Shown: piece by piece, positions 34,583-44,195 of the stretch
How the letters are laid out: every line of letters starts with the position of its first letter
Position numbering within the stretch: the first letter of the stretch is position 1
Assembly (NCBI GenBank): GCA_052315415.1
Contig: JBLSDH010000001.1
Coordinates: forward strand, 124,001-188,000
Source of the DNA: Cuniculiplasma sp052315415
Lineage (GTDB): Archaea > Thermoplasmatota > Thermoplasmata > Thermoplasmatales > Thermoplasmataceae
Direction: 5' to 3'
DNA: 64,000 nucleotides
The notes under the pieces: generated by a model
Told to the model about the DNA's origin: nothing
The model's database searches: none
Seen by the model: the letters and a program-made list of their open reading frames with translations, nothing else
Position numbers and translations under genes: made by a program

Positions 34583-35569
34583 ATGGGTATTGATATTATG
34601 GTAATAGGTGCAATTCTGGCTGGAGGGTATGGAAAAAGGCTTAAGCCCATAACTGACCAGGTTCCAAAGGCTCTGGTGGAAATCAAGGACAATTATACAA
34701 TAATGGATAGACAGATACATGATTTCAGAGTTATGGGCATTCATGATGTTTACATATTGTCAGGATACCTTGGAGAAAAAATCGAAGAGAGATTTGGAGA
34801 GAACAAGGATGGCATTAATTTTCACTATCTGAGGGAAGAAAAACCCATGGGCACTCTTTTTTCCCTGAGAAATCTTTTCAGCAATATAGGTGAAGAGGAT
34901 GCTATTGTAAGAAACGGAGACACGGTCACGGATATAAATTTCAAGCAATTCAAAAAATATTCTGAAAACTCCCCATATGCTGTTGTGATGATGGTAACTA
35001 AAATGAGAAGCCCCTATGGTATAGTTGATCTTCTCGGAGATCAGATTCAATCATTCATGGAAAAACCTGAGCTTGATCATTACATAAATTCAGGCTTATA
35101 TTACATTAAAAATTCAGCAAAAAGCTTCTTTATGGAGGAATATAATGGCAAGGACCTTGAAACAACTGTTTTTCCTGAACTTGCAGGAAGAAAGATGATA
35201 GGGGCATACAGGGAAAACAGTTTCTGGGCAGGTATTGATAGTGAAAAAGATCTGGAACAGGTCAGGAAGAAATATGCAGGAAGAGAGGATAAGGATTTCG
35301 GATATGTTAGAAAGGTCTTCCAGAATCAAGATGTATCAATTTCTGAATATTACATCAGTGGTGGAAGCAGATTAAAGCTTGAATATATGAAAAACAGTGT
35401 GATTAGATTCATATCCGGTGAGGGAACTATTAAAAATAAAGGAGATACCACAATATACAGTGCTGGTACGGTCCTTGATATTGAAAGTGAACTGACTTTG
35501 AACGCCTCTGTAAATACAAAGATGGAAATCATGTCATATAATCTGTCTGGACATAATATAAGCGTCTGA
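34583..35569 (+). CDS. Sugar-phosphate nucleotidyltransferase
   Basis: A 328-residue protein with an N-terminal Rossmann-like NTP-transferase domain: AILAGGYGKRLKP (residues 9-21) binds the nucleotide, VPKALVEI follows, the metal aspartate is in RNGDTVTD (about 112-119), and FMEKPEL (about 154) matches the EKP motif. The last 80 residues lack a clear hexapeptide repeat. It would make a GDP- or UDP/dTDP-sugar for glycan assembly; the sugar cannot be read. ATG 34598 (MVIGAILAGG) is an equally good start. Its 3' end overlaps the convergent GNAT gene by 36 bases. Confidence 0.82.
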   Translation: MGIDIMVIGAILAGGYGKRLKPITDQVPKALVEIKDNYTIMDRQIHDFRVMGIHDVYILSGYLGEKIEERFGENKDGINFHYLREEKPMGTLFSLRNLFSNIGEEDAIVRNGDTVTDINFKQFKKYSENSPYAVVMMVTKMRSPYGIVDLLGDQIQSFMEKPELDHYINSGLYYIKNSAKSFFMEEYNGKDLETTVFPELAGRKMIGAYRENSFWAGIDSEKDLEQVRKKYAGREDKDFGYVRKVFQNQDVSISEYYISGGSRLKLEYMKNSVIRFISGEGTIKNKGDTTIYSAGTVLDIESELTLNASVNTKMEIMSYNLSGHNISV

Positions 35570-36064
35570 ACCGTCGCTGTAATAATTTCTTAGAATGGAT
35601 GTTACTTCAAAACCGTTTTTCTGATAAAATTTTATACCCCTAACATTATCGGTCCTAACCTCCAGCCTCACCGTAATAATCATTTCACTTCTACAAACAT
35701 CAATGAATCTGTTAATCAATATTGTTCCTATTCCATGGCTCCTGAATTTTTCATCCACTGCAAACATCAAAATTCTTGCGTCTGTTCTTGTCATTCTTCT
35801 TCCTGTCATGAAGGCAACTATCTCACCATTCCATTCCCCTATGAGAAAAGCCTCCGGCCATGATTGGTAAATCTCAATGAAAAGATTGTCTGCATAATGT
35901 TCAGAAAGAGATTTTTTTGAGATTTCAGCAACCCTCTCCAGGTCATAAGGATCAAAAAGCCGTATTTTCAGATTTTCACTCACAATTACCTCAAAATCAT
36001 GTGATTTGCCATTATTTTTTTCATTTTTGTTGGTTTTTTTCCAGAAAAATTTCAGTGAGATCAC
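35534..36064 (-). CDS. RimI/Ard1-type N-acetyltransferase
   Basis: A 176-residue GNAT. After a lysine/asparagine-rich N-terminal extension of about 25 residues the domain shows IRLFDPYDLERVAEI, the acetyl-CoA loop DEKFRSHGIGTILINR (about 104-119) and the LEVRTDNVRGIKFYQKNGFE signature of protein N-terminal acetyltransferases such as archaeal Ard1. Its ATG overlaps the stop of the upstream MBL gene (ATGA), so the two are co-translated. Confidence 0.82.
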   Translation of the reverse strand: MISLKFFWKKTNKNEKNNGKSHDFEVIVSENLKIRLFDPYDLERVAEISKKSLSEHYADNLFIEIYQSWPEAFLIGEWNGEIVAFMTGRRMTRTDARILMFAVDEKFRSHGIGTILINRFIDVCRSEMIITVRLEVRTDNVRGIKFYQKNGFEVTSILRNYYSDGSDAYIMSRQII

Positions 36065-36666
36065 CCTATTTTAACTGTTTTTCCGTGTCCCGGGTATACT
36101 GTATATCCACTATGACCCAATATTTCCCTGAGAGATTTTTGCGCAAGATCATAATCCATACTGAAGGCCTTTGATACAGAGAGTTTTCCTCCTTTCTCCA
36201 CAGCGCTGTCACCAGAAAATATTACTTTTTCTTCATCAATAACAAAAATTCTGCTGTCTGGGGTATGTCCCGGAGTTTTCTCAGACCTAATCCAGCTCAA
36301 CTTCATATTGGAAATTGGTTCTAATTTCACGTTCTGAACACCACTGAACCTTGAAGCAATGAATTTTGATATGAATGATTTGCCAGGTTTCATGGGCTCC
36401 TTTCCATTAATTACATTTAATTCTCCATCTGGACCATAGATGACTGTATCCTTTAAGTCCAAATTCTTCAAACCACCAACATGATCAGGATGATAATGAG
36501 TTAATAGCACATAATCCACACTGATATTGTTATTCTTAACATACTGAGATATCCTTAAGCCAGTCTTTTCCGTTCCCGCATCTATGAGAAGAGTTTCATC
36601 ACCCCTTTTCACAATATAGCAGTTTGCCATACTTTTAGGCAGAGGTTGAATTTTAAAATCAGACAT
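36061..36666 (-). CDS. Metallo-beta-lactamase-fold hydrolase (glyoxalase II-like)
   Basis: A 201-residue MBL protein with LTHYHPDHVGGL (metal motif, about 56-67), the third histidine in EKTPGHTPDS (about 133), the bridging aspartate in IFSGDSAV and the last histidine in VYPGHGKT. The compact domain and motif spacing are glyoxalase II-like, but there is no substrate domain, so the substrate is open. Confidence 0.82.
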   Translation of the reverse strand: MSDFKIQPLPKSMANCYIVKRGDETLLIDAGTEKTGLRISQYVKNNNISVDYVLLTHYHPDHVGGLKNLDLKDTVIYGPDGELNVINGKEPMKPGKSFISKFIASRFSGVQNVKLEPISNMKLSWIRSEKTPGHTPDSRIFVIDEEKVIFSGDSAVEKGGKLSVSKAFSMDYDLAQKSLREILGHSGYTVYPGHGKTVKIG

Positions 36667-36703
36667 AACTTATGTTAATGAATCTGATTATTATCAACTT
36701 TTC

Positions 36704-38554
36704 TTAATCTCCAAAAAAACTTTTTATCTCAGAAAAATCTTCACTGCATTTTTTATAATCATCAAAAAATGGTATTGATTCTATTCTTGAATCAAAAATG
36801 ACAACAACACCCCTGTCCCTTAAACCTCTTATTGCTCTTCCTGCCGCCTGCCTCAACTTTATTATTGCAGGATAAAGAAATGCATACTCCCATCCATTGG
36901 AAAATTCGTGATCGTAGTAGGAGAGCAGTGATTTTCTTTTTATGTCAGGTTTTGGGAATGGAATGCCAACGATTCCAACAATTTCCAGCAGAGATCCGGG
37001 AAGATCTATGCCTTCAGAAGATCTGCCCCCCATAACTGAAAACATGGTTCCCTCTCCATTTTTAAATCTCTCCATTATATCTCTGAAGTTCATGGGTGAC
37101 ATGTTTCTCTCTTCTAGAAGAATTCCATCTTTACCAATCACCTCAACAACCTTTTCCATGATTGAAAAAGATGGAAAGAAAATTATTTTTCTTCTTTTGC
37201 TTGAGTTCATCATCAATCTCAGTTTTTCTCCAATTTTTCTTATCATCTCATCATTCATAGTGTCATATTTTGTGCTAACATCATCGCAGTAGAGTTTCAA
37301 AAGATTGGATTTATCGAATGGATTTTCCACCCTGTGATAACTGTAATTGGAAAGTCCAGTTAATTTTATATAAAAGTCAACAGGTTCTATTGTTCCTGAA
37401 AGATGCATGCTTTGAGATAGATTAAAATGGGAAAGGGACACTGAAGTATCCATACAATATGTTTCTATGCTTTCATTTTTGGAATCACGAGTCAGTAAAC
37501 ATATATATCTTTCATCGTCCCCCATTTCCATGAATTTTAATTTTTTTGCCAGTGAAAGAATCCTTGATCTAGGGACTTTATTGCTTCCCTCCATCCTTGC
37601 CTCGATTGACATACCTATTGATTCCAGAGCATCAACGAAATAGGATATATCATCAGGTGTCTTCTTTCCTGTGATGGCAAGATGCTCAAACAGATCCCTG
37701 AACATTATTCTTCCCTCTTTTGTCCCATCCCCTGCATTGAACCAGAAGTCTGATATTGTGTTTCTCATAAGTTCCATAAAATCTGAGACTCTAAAACCAG
37801 GAACTATCTCAGGATCACCATAGTTTACCGATTCCCTTTCAGCAAGATCGATCATGTGAGTTGTAATTTCAAAGGAGTTTGATTCCCTTGCAATTTCCGG
37901 AAGGTTATGGGCCTCGTCTACTATCATAAGTACACTTTTCCTTGAACCCCTCATCTTGTAAAGTGTTGAAATTGCAAGATTATGATTAATCATATACGCA
38001 TAGGGCATAACCACTATGTCAGCATCTCTCATGGCATATTTTATTGATTCGTATGGGCAGACACCTTTTGCGGTGAACTCCTGAAATATATCCCCAGGAT
38101 CATGTATGTTTTGAAGGATATATTGCTCTGTACTTTCTGAAAAAACCTCACCGTTATAGTACCTGCATCCCTCAGGGTTTTTTTCCAGGCTCAACCTTTT
38201 TTTGATGGAGCAGAGTTTTGAAAGTGATTCCACATCAAAATCCCTTTCATCAGTCATCTCCATGTAAAGTGGGCATAGATTTGCCCTCCCCTGCATCACC
38301 ACAGCAGAAAATTCCATTTTCGATCTTAGTTTTCTCAGTTCCATTATTATGTGTTCCTGCTGTGAATTGGTTCTTGTGAGGTAAATAATTTTTTTGCCTT
38401 CTTCCTTTGCAAATTTTATTGCAGGTGATAGAGCCATGTATGTTTTACCTGTACCTGTCCCTGAAGAGAGTATGACATTTTTTCCCTCCTTAAGGTCTTT
38501 ATAAATATTTTGAATTGTCCTTACCTGATAATCCCTCTTTTCATATTCTTCCAT
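36704..38554 (-). CDS. xpd: XPD/Rad3-type Fe-S DNA helicase
   Basis: A 616-residue superfamily 2 helicase unwinding DNA 5' to 3'. Walker A SSGTGTGKT is at 30-38 and the Walker B DEAH at 213-216. Between them the four [4Fe-4S] cysteines are Cys94, Cys115, Cys130 and Cys166. Helicase motifs V and VI are in GRSSEGIDLPG and QAAGRAIRG near the C-terminus. Archaeal XPD of this size, including the biochemically studied Ferroplasma enzyme, is a monomer. It is followed upstream by a TPR gene with a four-base gap. Confidence 0.93.
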   Translation of the reverse strand: MEEYEKRDYQVRTIQNIYKDLKEGKNVILSSGTGTGKTYMALSPAIKFAKEEGKKIIYLTRTNSQQEHIIMELRKLRSKMEFSAVVMQGRANLCPLYMEMTDERDFDVESLSKLCSIKKRLSLEKNPEGCRYYNGEVFSESTEQYILQNIHDPGDIFQEFTAKGVCPYESIKYAMRDADIVVMPYAYMINHNLAISTLYKMRGSRKSVLMIVDEAHNLPEIARESNSFEITTHMIDLAERESVNYGDPEIVPGFRVSDFMELMRNTISDFWFNAGDGTKEGRIMFRDLFEHLAITGKKTPDDISYFVDALESIGMSIEARMEGSNKVPRSRILSLAKKLKFMEMGDDERYICLLTRDSKNESIETYCMDTSVSLSHFNLSQSMHLSGTIEPVDFYIKLTGLSNYSYHRVENPFDKSNLLKLYCDDVSTKYDTMNDEMIRKIGEKLRLMMNSSKRRKIIFFPSFSIMEKVVEVIGKDGILLEERNMSPMNFRDIMERFKNGEGTMFSVMGGRSSEGIDLPGSLLEIVGIVGIPFPKPDIKRKSLLSYYDHEFSNGWEYAFLYPAIIKLRQAAGRAIRGLRDRGVVVIFDSRIESIPFFDDYKKCSEDFSEIKSFFGD

Positions 38555-38558
38555 CTTT

Positions 38559-39254
38559 TTAAAGCGCCCCTAACTTCTTTTTTCTCTCTTCAAGATCTTC
38601 AGGCGAAATGTTGAACTTTGATGCTTCATCAAGAGCTTTTTTTGCTTCCTCCTTCCTTCCCAGTGATGTGAGTATGTCGCATTTCAAAAGATAAAATATT
38701 CCATTTTCAGGTATCAGATCTATTGTTTCATCTGCTTCCTTAAGTGCTTCCTCCTCTCTTCCAAGATTTCTTAATATTTCTATTTTCCTGTATCTGTAGA
38801 TCTGATTGGTATCATTCAGCCTTATGGCCTCATCAAGGTCTTTTATACATTTTTCATTTTCCTTTTTTCTGAAGTATGCATTAGCCCTGTTGTAGAAGAA
38901 GTCTGGTATGTCACTTTCAAGTTCTATTGCCTTTGAAAACTCACTGATAGCCTGATCTATGTTCCCGCTGTCCTCATATGCCGCACCAAGATGATTGTGA
39001 TAATCAGCAGTTCCTGGCATAATTTCTATTGCCTTCAGATAGTCTTTTATTGCTGCATCATACATTCTCAGGGAATAATATGCATATCCTCGGTTAAAGT
39101 AAAAATCCGGATCATTTGGGAGTATCTTTATTGCCCTGGTGAATTCCTTTATGGCTGCAGTATAATTTTTTGTGTTGAAATATGAAATGCCCCTTTCATT
39201 GTAGTCATCTGCAATTTCATCCCTGTCTCTTGGAAGTTCATCATCATTTTCCAT
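38559..39254 (-). CDS. Tetratricopeptide-repeat protein
   Basis: A 231-residue protein composed of about six TPR units (about 18-215), each with the W/L-G/Y-A/F-P spacing, for example AIKEFTRAIKILPNDPDFYFNRGYAYY and AIKDYLKAIEIMPG. An acidic N-terminus (MENDDELPRDRDEIADD) precedes them. No catalytic domain; presumably a scaffold. Its stop lies four bases before the xpd start, so the two are probably expressed together. Confidence 0.85.
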   Translation of the reverse strand: MENDDELPRDRDEIADDYNERGISYFNTKNYTAAIKEFTRAIKILPNDPDFYFNRGYAYYSLRMYDAAIKDYLKAIEIMPGTADYHNHLGAAYEDSGNIDQAISEFSKAIELESDIPDFFYNRANAYFRKKENEKCIKDLDEAIRLNDTNQIYRYRKIEILRNLGREEEALKEADETIDLIPENGIFYLLKCDILTSLGRKEEAKKALDEASKFNISPEDLEERKKKLGAL

Positions 39255-39320
39255 AAAGGGTAAATTCCTGTTATTACATTAATTTAATCTGTGCAAACAT
39301 AAAAATATTTAATCGAATAA

Positions 39321-39788
39321 TCAGATTGTAACTTCGAACTTTTCACCCTTTTTAATAACCAATCCTGAATAAAAGCCCCACTCTATAAGGGTTATTTCAA
39401 GTCCATGTTTCCCGTATGGATTGTTGTATTTCTGAACACCATTATTTATAAGCTCTTCCATGAGCTCATCGATGTCAAATTTCCTTAATTTAATTGCACT
39501 AACAAATGGTTCAAGGCCTATAATTGCAGATTTTAGTATCTGTTTTCTTATTTTTGGATTTGATCTGATATAGTTCAGACCATGTTCTGTTATCCAGATA
39601 TCACCCTGCTCAGTTTTTATAAATCCCATTTCACTTGCCGCATAAATTATGGGCATAAGATCATCTATATCAACTTCCATCTCCTTTTCAATTTTAAAAA
39701 GATCTGTATGATTGTTGAATTCATGATTTAAAGTATATAGCAAACCCACCAGATCTGCAACCCTCGCATCAGGGTCAATGGTGTACAT
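39321..39788 (-). CDS. AAA-associated-domain protein (winged-helix-like)
   Basis: A 155-residue protein resembling the C-terminal 'AAA-associated' domain that in many prokaryotes is fused to NitT/TauT-type ABC ATPases: VADLVGLLYTLNHEFN ... DIDDLMPIIYAASEMGFIKTEQGDIWITEHGLNYI ... LIEWGFYSGLVIKK. Here it stands alone, with no transporter gene nearby. The first half may be a winged helix. Function unknown. Confidence 0.65.
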   Translation of the reverse strand: MYTIDPDARVADLVGLLYTLNHEFNNHTDLFKIEKEMEVDIDDLMPIIYAASEMGFIKTEQGDIWITEHGLNYIRSNPKIRKQILKSAIIGLEPFVSAIKLRKFDIDELMEELINNGVQKYNNPYGKHGLEITLIEWGFYSGLVIKKGEKFEVTI

Positions 39789-39832
39789 AGAGAAGAATGT
39801 TTAACTTATAAAAAATTGTTTTGATTTTATAA

Positions 39833-41035
39833 TTAAAATACTTCAATTTTCCCGTTCACAAAGCCATCTGTAAGTTCGAATATATGCTCAAGCTTATCAT
39901 TTGCTATGGCTTCGATGTTCTTCTGGTGTTTTGACGGGTCTACGTTGTCTCCATATATTACCTGAAGAGATGCCACATGAGGATTGTCGATGCTCCTTCC
40001 TATCTGTGAAACTATTCTCACAAATACTTCAACAACATCTCCTCCCTCTTCGGAAACTACCTTTGAGGCTATCATGTTTGAGAGAACATTGTAAAGTTTT
40101 CCTACATGTGTAACAGGATTTTTTCCAGCAGCGGCTTCCATGCTCATTGGCTTGTATGGGGTGATAATACCATTAACCCTGTTTCCCCTTCCCACTGATC
40201 CATCATCACCGTTTTCCATGGAAAGACCTGTTACTGTGAGATAATGGCTTGTTATCTTATCTCCATCCTTATCTGCTGTGTTTATGAATATCTTAACATT
40301 TTTATCTGATACCTTGGCCGCATTGTCCTCAAGAAGATTCTGCATCTCTTCCTTTATTGAGAAATATTCCGAACTGTCCTTAACGTATTTGTCAACATAT
40401 GCAGCTGCAACTGTAAGATTTATCACATCGTTCTGTCTATATCCCATGACCTTAATATCGTACCCTATGGCAGGAAGCTTCTTTTTCATCTCACCGTTTA
40501 TGAATGCTTCTGTTGATTTTACAAGCTTCTCTGTATCTGTAAATGGTGCAAAGCCAACTCCAAACGATGTATCATTAGCCCTGAACTTGCTTGTGTCATA
40601 TACTTCTCTGAGATCAACAGAACCATGCCCAATTCTTGAATCTATCATAACATCAGCATCAAGGTCCAGATGCTTGAAATTATTCTGAAGATAATCCTTT
40701 GCAGCCTTTATTGCAACTGATTTGCACGGAATTCTCTCTCCATTAACAGTTGTGGTTGCCCTGCCTGAAAGAAGTATATATACAGGATCAAGTACTGCTC
40801 CTCCACCAAACTTTGGTGCAGACTGACCGCCTACAACCTCAACCTGATCAGTGTTGTGATGCAGTATTCTTCCATAGTGTTTGAGGTAGTATTTACTCAG
40901 CTCCCTGCTCACTGCCTCGGCAATTCCATCAGAAACACTGTCCGGATGACCAATACCTTTTCTCTCAACCAGCTCTACTGCTCTCTTGAATGTTGGAACC
41001 TGTTTTATGGGTTCTACAGATATGTTTCTTTCCAT
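39833..41035 (-). CDS. mat: S-adenosylmethionine synthetase, archaeal type
   Basis: A 400-residue enzyme of the archaeal MAT family, which is only distantly related to bacterial MetK. The conserved opening ERKGIGHPDSVSDGIAEAVSR, the HHNTDQVEVVGGQS block, MIDSRIGHGSVDL and GRGNRVNGIITPYKPMSMEAAAGKNPVTHVGK match the family along the whole length. It makes SAM from methionine and ATP, used here by Elp3, QueE and the methyltransferase. A TATA-like box lies about 32 bases before the ATG. Confidence 0.96.
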   Translation of the reverse strand: MERNISVEPIKQVPTFKRAVELVERKGIGHPDSVSDGIAEAVSRELSKYYLKHYGRILHHNTDQVEVVGGQSAPKFGGGAVLDPVYILLSGRATTTVNGERIPCKSVAIKAAKDYLQNNFKHLDLDADVMIDSRIGHGSVDLREVYDTSKFRANDTSFGVGFAPFTDTEKLVKSTEAFINGEMKKKLPAIGYDIKVMGYRQNDVINLTVAAAYVDKYVKDSSEYFSIKEEMQNLLEDNAAKVSDKNVKIFINTADKDGDKITSHYLTVTGLSMENGDDGSVGRGNRVNGIITPYKPMSMEAAAGKNPVTHVGKLYNVLSNMIASKVVSEEGGDVVEVFVRIVSQIGRSIDNPHVASLQVIYGDNVDPSKHQKNIEAIANDKLEHIFELTDGFVNGKIEVF

Positions 41036-41060
41036 ATTATCCTGCCAAGAACATTTGATC

Positions 41061-41076
41061 TTTATAAAATATTTTG
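41061..41076 (-). promoter_or_regulatory. Probable TATA box of the SAM synthetase gene
   Basis: AAAATATTTTATAAA on the minus strand, centred about 32 bases from the ATG, giving a transcript with almost no leader. Confidence 0.4.
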
Positions 41077-41163
41077 TTAACTTCCACCATAAATTACTGA
41101 AATAAACAAAATATTACTGTGGGTTATTGAAAATAATATATGCCATAGATTGATAAGAAAAAT

Positions 41164-42630
41164 ATGAATATTCTTGCAAGCGTCACAAATAAAAATGGAC
41201 TGGCAGAGTTTATTAAAGGCATGGATGACGTAAATGTATATTCCACAGGAGGTACTCAGAAATATTTAAATGAAAATGGAATTAAATCCATATCAATTGA
41301 GAGTCTCACTGGTTTCAGGGATATATTTGATGGTAGAGTTAAAACACTTCATCCTTCAATTTTTTCAGGCCTCCTTTACAGGGATGAAAATGATTTGAAA
41401 TTGCTTGATAAAATGGGATATGTACCATTTCACATGCTCATATGTAATCTCTATGAATTTGAAAAATTTAAGGAAAGTACTGAACAGGAGAAGATAGAGC
41501 ATATAGACATAGGGGGTGTCTCCCTGATTAGGGCTGCTGCAAAAAATTGGAAAAATGTTGCAGTTGTTACCGATGTAAATGATTACCATACTGTATTGAA
41601 AGAGATCAAAGAACTTGGAGATGTTTCTCAAAATACTAAAAAATATCTAATGAAGAAAGCGTTTAGATTAACCTCTGCTTATGATAGTGTCATTTATAAT
41701 TCATACAGGGATGATAATGATCCGGACCTGTTGGTAATTAATTCAGAAAATGGAAAGGTATTAAGATATGGGGAAAACCCTTCCCAGAGAGGAATTTTCA
41801 TATCTGATGACAGTGGACAATATGAAATACTACAGGGCAAGGAAATGTCTTACAATAACTATATGGATGCATCCTCTGCCATACAGACCATAATGGAATT
41901 TGAAAATGAGAATGCTGCTGTTGTGATAAAACACAATACACCATGTGGGGCCGCTGTGAAGAAGAAACTTTCAGATGCTTTGAAATACGCAATTCTTGCA
42001 GATGAGGAGTCTGCTTACGGTTCAGTCATAGCTGTTAATGGGATATTCGATGAGGATTGTGAATCTGTGATTGATAAAAGGTTTGTTGAGATAATAATCG
42101 CGAAGGATTTTACTCCTGAGGCACTTTTTAAGCTTTCAAGAAAGAAAAATTTAAGAGTTATAAAATACAAAGGTAAGGATCATAATAGTAATGTCAAGTC
42201 AATTTTTGGAGGGTATCTTTTACAGTCAAAAATGATTGTAAAACCAGAAAAAATAGATGTGGTCAATGGTAAAGTTGAAGAGAGAGAATTGAAGGACCTT
42301 CTGTTTGCATGGAAGATTGTAGCCCATTGCAGAAGCAATGCAATAGTTCTCGCTAAGGATGGTGTAACAGTTGGAATCGGAGCAGGTCAGACTTCAAGGG
42401 TAGAGGCTACAAGGATTGCAGTGAGAAGAGCAGGGGAAAATGCTAAAAATTCAGTAATGGCATCTGATGCCTATTTACCATTTCCGGACAATGTGGAGGA
42501 AGCAGGTAGGGTAGGTATATGCTCAATCATAGAGCCAGGAGGATCCATAAGAGATAAGGAGGTAATAGAAAAGTGCCGTGAACTTAATATTTCCCTTGTT
42601 TTTACAGGTAACAGGGTCTTCCTGCATTAG
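41164..42630 (+). CDS. purH: Bifunctional AICAR formyltransferase/IMP cyclohydrolase
   Basis: A 488-residue enzyme for the last two steps of IMP synthesis. The N-terminal MGS-like cyclohydrolase domain (1-190) shows YSTGGTQKYL, DGRVKTLHPSIFSGLL and IDIGGVSLIRAAAKN. The C-terminal formyltransferase domain contains LRYGENPSQRG, VVIKHNTPCGAA with the catalytic Lys-His pair, and SNAIVLAKDG. Full-length PurH is not universal in archaea. purF lies 5 kb downstream. Confidence 0.94.
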   Translation: MNILASVTNKNGLAEFIKGMDDVNVYSTGGTQKYLNENGIKSISIESLTGFRDIFDGRVKTLHPSIFSGLLYRDENDLKLLDKMGYVPFHMLICNLYEFEKFKESTEQEKIEHIDIGGVSLIRAAAKNWKNVAVVTDVNDYHTVLKEIKELGDVSQNTKKYLMKKAFRLTSAYDSVIYNSYRDDNDPDLLVINSENGKVLRYGENPSQRGIFISDDSGQYEILQGKEMSYNNYMDASSAIQTIMEFENENAAVVIKHNTPCGAAVKKKLSDALKYAILADEESAYGSVIAVNGIFDEDCESVIDKRFVEIIIAKDFTPEALFKLSRKKNLRVIKYKGKDHNSNVKSIFGGYLLQSKMIVKPEKIDVVNGKVEERELKDLLFAWKIVAHCRSNAIVLAKDGVTVGIGAGQTSRVEATRIAVRRAGENAKNSVMASDAYLPFPDNVEEAGRVGICSIIEPGGSIRDKEVIEKCRELNISLVFTGNRVFLH

Positions 42631-42685
42631 AATGAAATTTAAGAAAAAAATAATTAACAAAAGCCCAATATGGGTTTGATATAAA

Positions 42686-42853
42686 ATGGGAACAGCATCC
42701 AACTGTACATCATGTGGAAGAGGTCTGGTTGAGGAGGGATATTCAATTTTTGACTGCCCTCAGTGTGGAGAACAGGTAATAGGAAGGTGTAGAATATGCA
42801 GGGAACAGACCACACCCTATACCTGTGAAAAATGTGGATTTCAGGGACCATAG
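42686..42853 (+). CDS. Small double zinc-ribbon protein
   Basis: A 55-residue protein missed by long-ORF criteria. It has four CxxC pairs: CTSC, CPQC, CRIC and CEKC, that is, two zinc ribbons. This small archaeal family, sometimes described as a zinc-ribbon RNA-binding protein involved in translation, is often found directly upstream of EF-1 beta, as here (eight bases before its ATG). Start ATG at 42686. Confidence 0.85.
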   Translation: MGTASNCTSCGRGLVEEGYSIFDCPQCGEQVIGRCRICREQTTPYTCEKCGFQGP

Positions 42854-42861
42854 GTGATCTC

Positions 42862-43125
42862 ATGGCAGAGGTGGTCATAACTTTCTCAGTGCTTCCAGAG
42901 GAAGATTACAATATAGATGATCTGATTGAAAACCTGAAAAATAATCTAAAGGATAAATGCAAGGTTGCCAAAATTGAAAAAAAGGATCTTGCTTTTGGTC
43001 TGCAGAATGTAAATTTACAGGTAATCGTTCCAGACAGGGATAATGAACACGACAGAATTGAGGGGGAAATAAAAAAAATTAAAGGGGTCGGACAGGTAGA
43101 AACCGAAGAATTGGGCCTTGTGTGA
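42862..43125 (+). CDS. ef1b: Elongation factor 1-beta (aEF1B)
   Basis: An 87-residue guanine-nucleotide exchange factor for aEF1A. The ferredoxin-like fold (EVVITFSVLPEEDYNIDDLI ... KKDLAFGLQNVNLQVIVPD ... IKKIKGVGQVET) spans the whole protein. I start at ATG 42862; the longer frame from 42832 would overlap the zinc-ribbon gene. Its stop overlaps the GTG start of the glycosyltransferase. Confidence 0.92.
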   Translation: MAEVVITFSVLPEEDYNIDDLIENLKNNLKDKCKVAKIEKKDLAFGLQNVNLQVIVPDRDNEHDRIEGEIKKIKGVGQVETEELGLV

Positions 43126-44195
43126 ACTTGGTAATTTTTCTTATTCTGTTCTGGATTTTTATATTAATATCATTTCTTAATTTTATTTTTCATTTCATAC
43201 TCTCTTTTCCCAGAAAGAATAAAATGATAAATTACAGGGATTTTGTAGGCAAGGTGCTGGTTATTTTGCCCATTAAGGGCTCAGATTATTCAATTGAAGA
43301 AAACATAAAAAGCGTAATTGAGCAGAAAGAGGTTGACTTTAAACTTGTTGTGGTTTTTGACGATGAGAATGAGAGTGAAATACCGTTAATAAAAAAATTA
43401 AACCTTAATTACATAATCACAGATAGAAACCTGAAGAAAGGATCAGGAAAGGTAAGAGCGATCACAACAGCATTGACAATCTTTAAAGATTATGATGCCT
43501 ATGTTGTTGTTGATTCTGATGTTCAGGTAGAGAAGGGATGGCTAAAAAACCTCATAAGACCACTTTCTGATGATAAAATAGGAGCGAGCACAACTTTCCC
43601 TTATTTCAAGGGAGTCAGCGGACTGTGGTCAAAGATCAAAACACTCTGGGGTTTCGTTGGCATGAGTATGATGGAATCAAAAATCACAAGGTTCTGTTGG
43701 GGAGGCTCCATGGCTTTTAAGAAAGAACTCATAGATGATTCCATTGAATATTTTGCATCATCTGTTTCCGATGACATGGCAATTACAGAACTCTGCGCAA
43801 GGAAAAATTATAATATTGAATATTGCCCTGATGCTGTTGCAATAGTGAACTCTCCCGATAATTTCAATGTCTTCTCTGAATGGAGTGTAAGACAGACCGC
43901 ACTAATGATAAGCAGGAGAAGAAAATACATAATTTATGGTATTGGGATATATCTGTCTTTCATATTTCTCTTCTGGGAGGGCCTATTCCTGGGAATTTTT
44001 TACAATCATCTGTTTTTTATTTTCCTAATACCTTTTATCCTGAGTGAAATTAGAACATTTGGAAGACTTAAGGACAAAGATGCAGTCTATTTCTTCCTAC
44101 AGTTTATTCTTCCATACATATACTGTGTAAATATTGCAATTGCTTCAAAAAAGAGAACAATAACTTGGAGAGGTTCAAAATACGATCTTTACTGA
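43122..44195 (+). CDS. Membrane glycosyltransferase family 2
   Basis: A 357-residue protein with an N-terminal helix (about 3-27), a GT-A catalytic domain and three or four C-terminal helices (about 265-345). Catalytic-core motifs are VILPIKGSDYSIEENIKSV, VVVDSDVQVEKGWL (DxD, about 125-138), FCWGGSMAFKKE, SDDMAITELC (acceptor Asp) and WSVRQTALMISRRRK (Q/RxxRW-like). This layout resembles processive or ceramide-glucosyltransferase-like enzymes that glycosylate lipids. It starts with GTG overlapping the EF-1 beta stop. Confidence 0.8.
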   Translation: MNLVIFLILFWIFILISFLNFIFHFILSFPRKNKMINYRDFVGKVLVILPIKGSDYSIEENIKSVIEQKEVDFKLVVVFDDENESEIPLIKKLNLNYIITDRNLKKGSGKVRAITTALTIFKDYDAYVVVDSDVQVEKGWLKNLIRPLSDDKIGASTTFPYFKGVSGLWSKIKTLWGFVGMSMMESKITRFCWGGSMAFKKELIDDSIEYFASSVSDDMAITELCARKNYNIEYCPDAVAIVNSPDNFNVFSEWSVRQTALMISRRRKYIIYGIGIYLSFIFLFWEGLFLGIFYNHLFFIFLIPFILSEIRTFGRLKDKDAVYFFLQFILPYIYCVNIAIASKKRTITWRGSKYDLY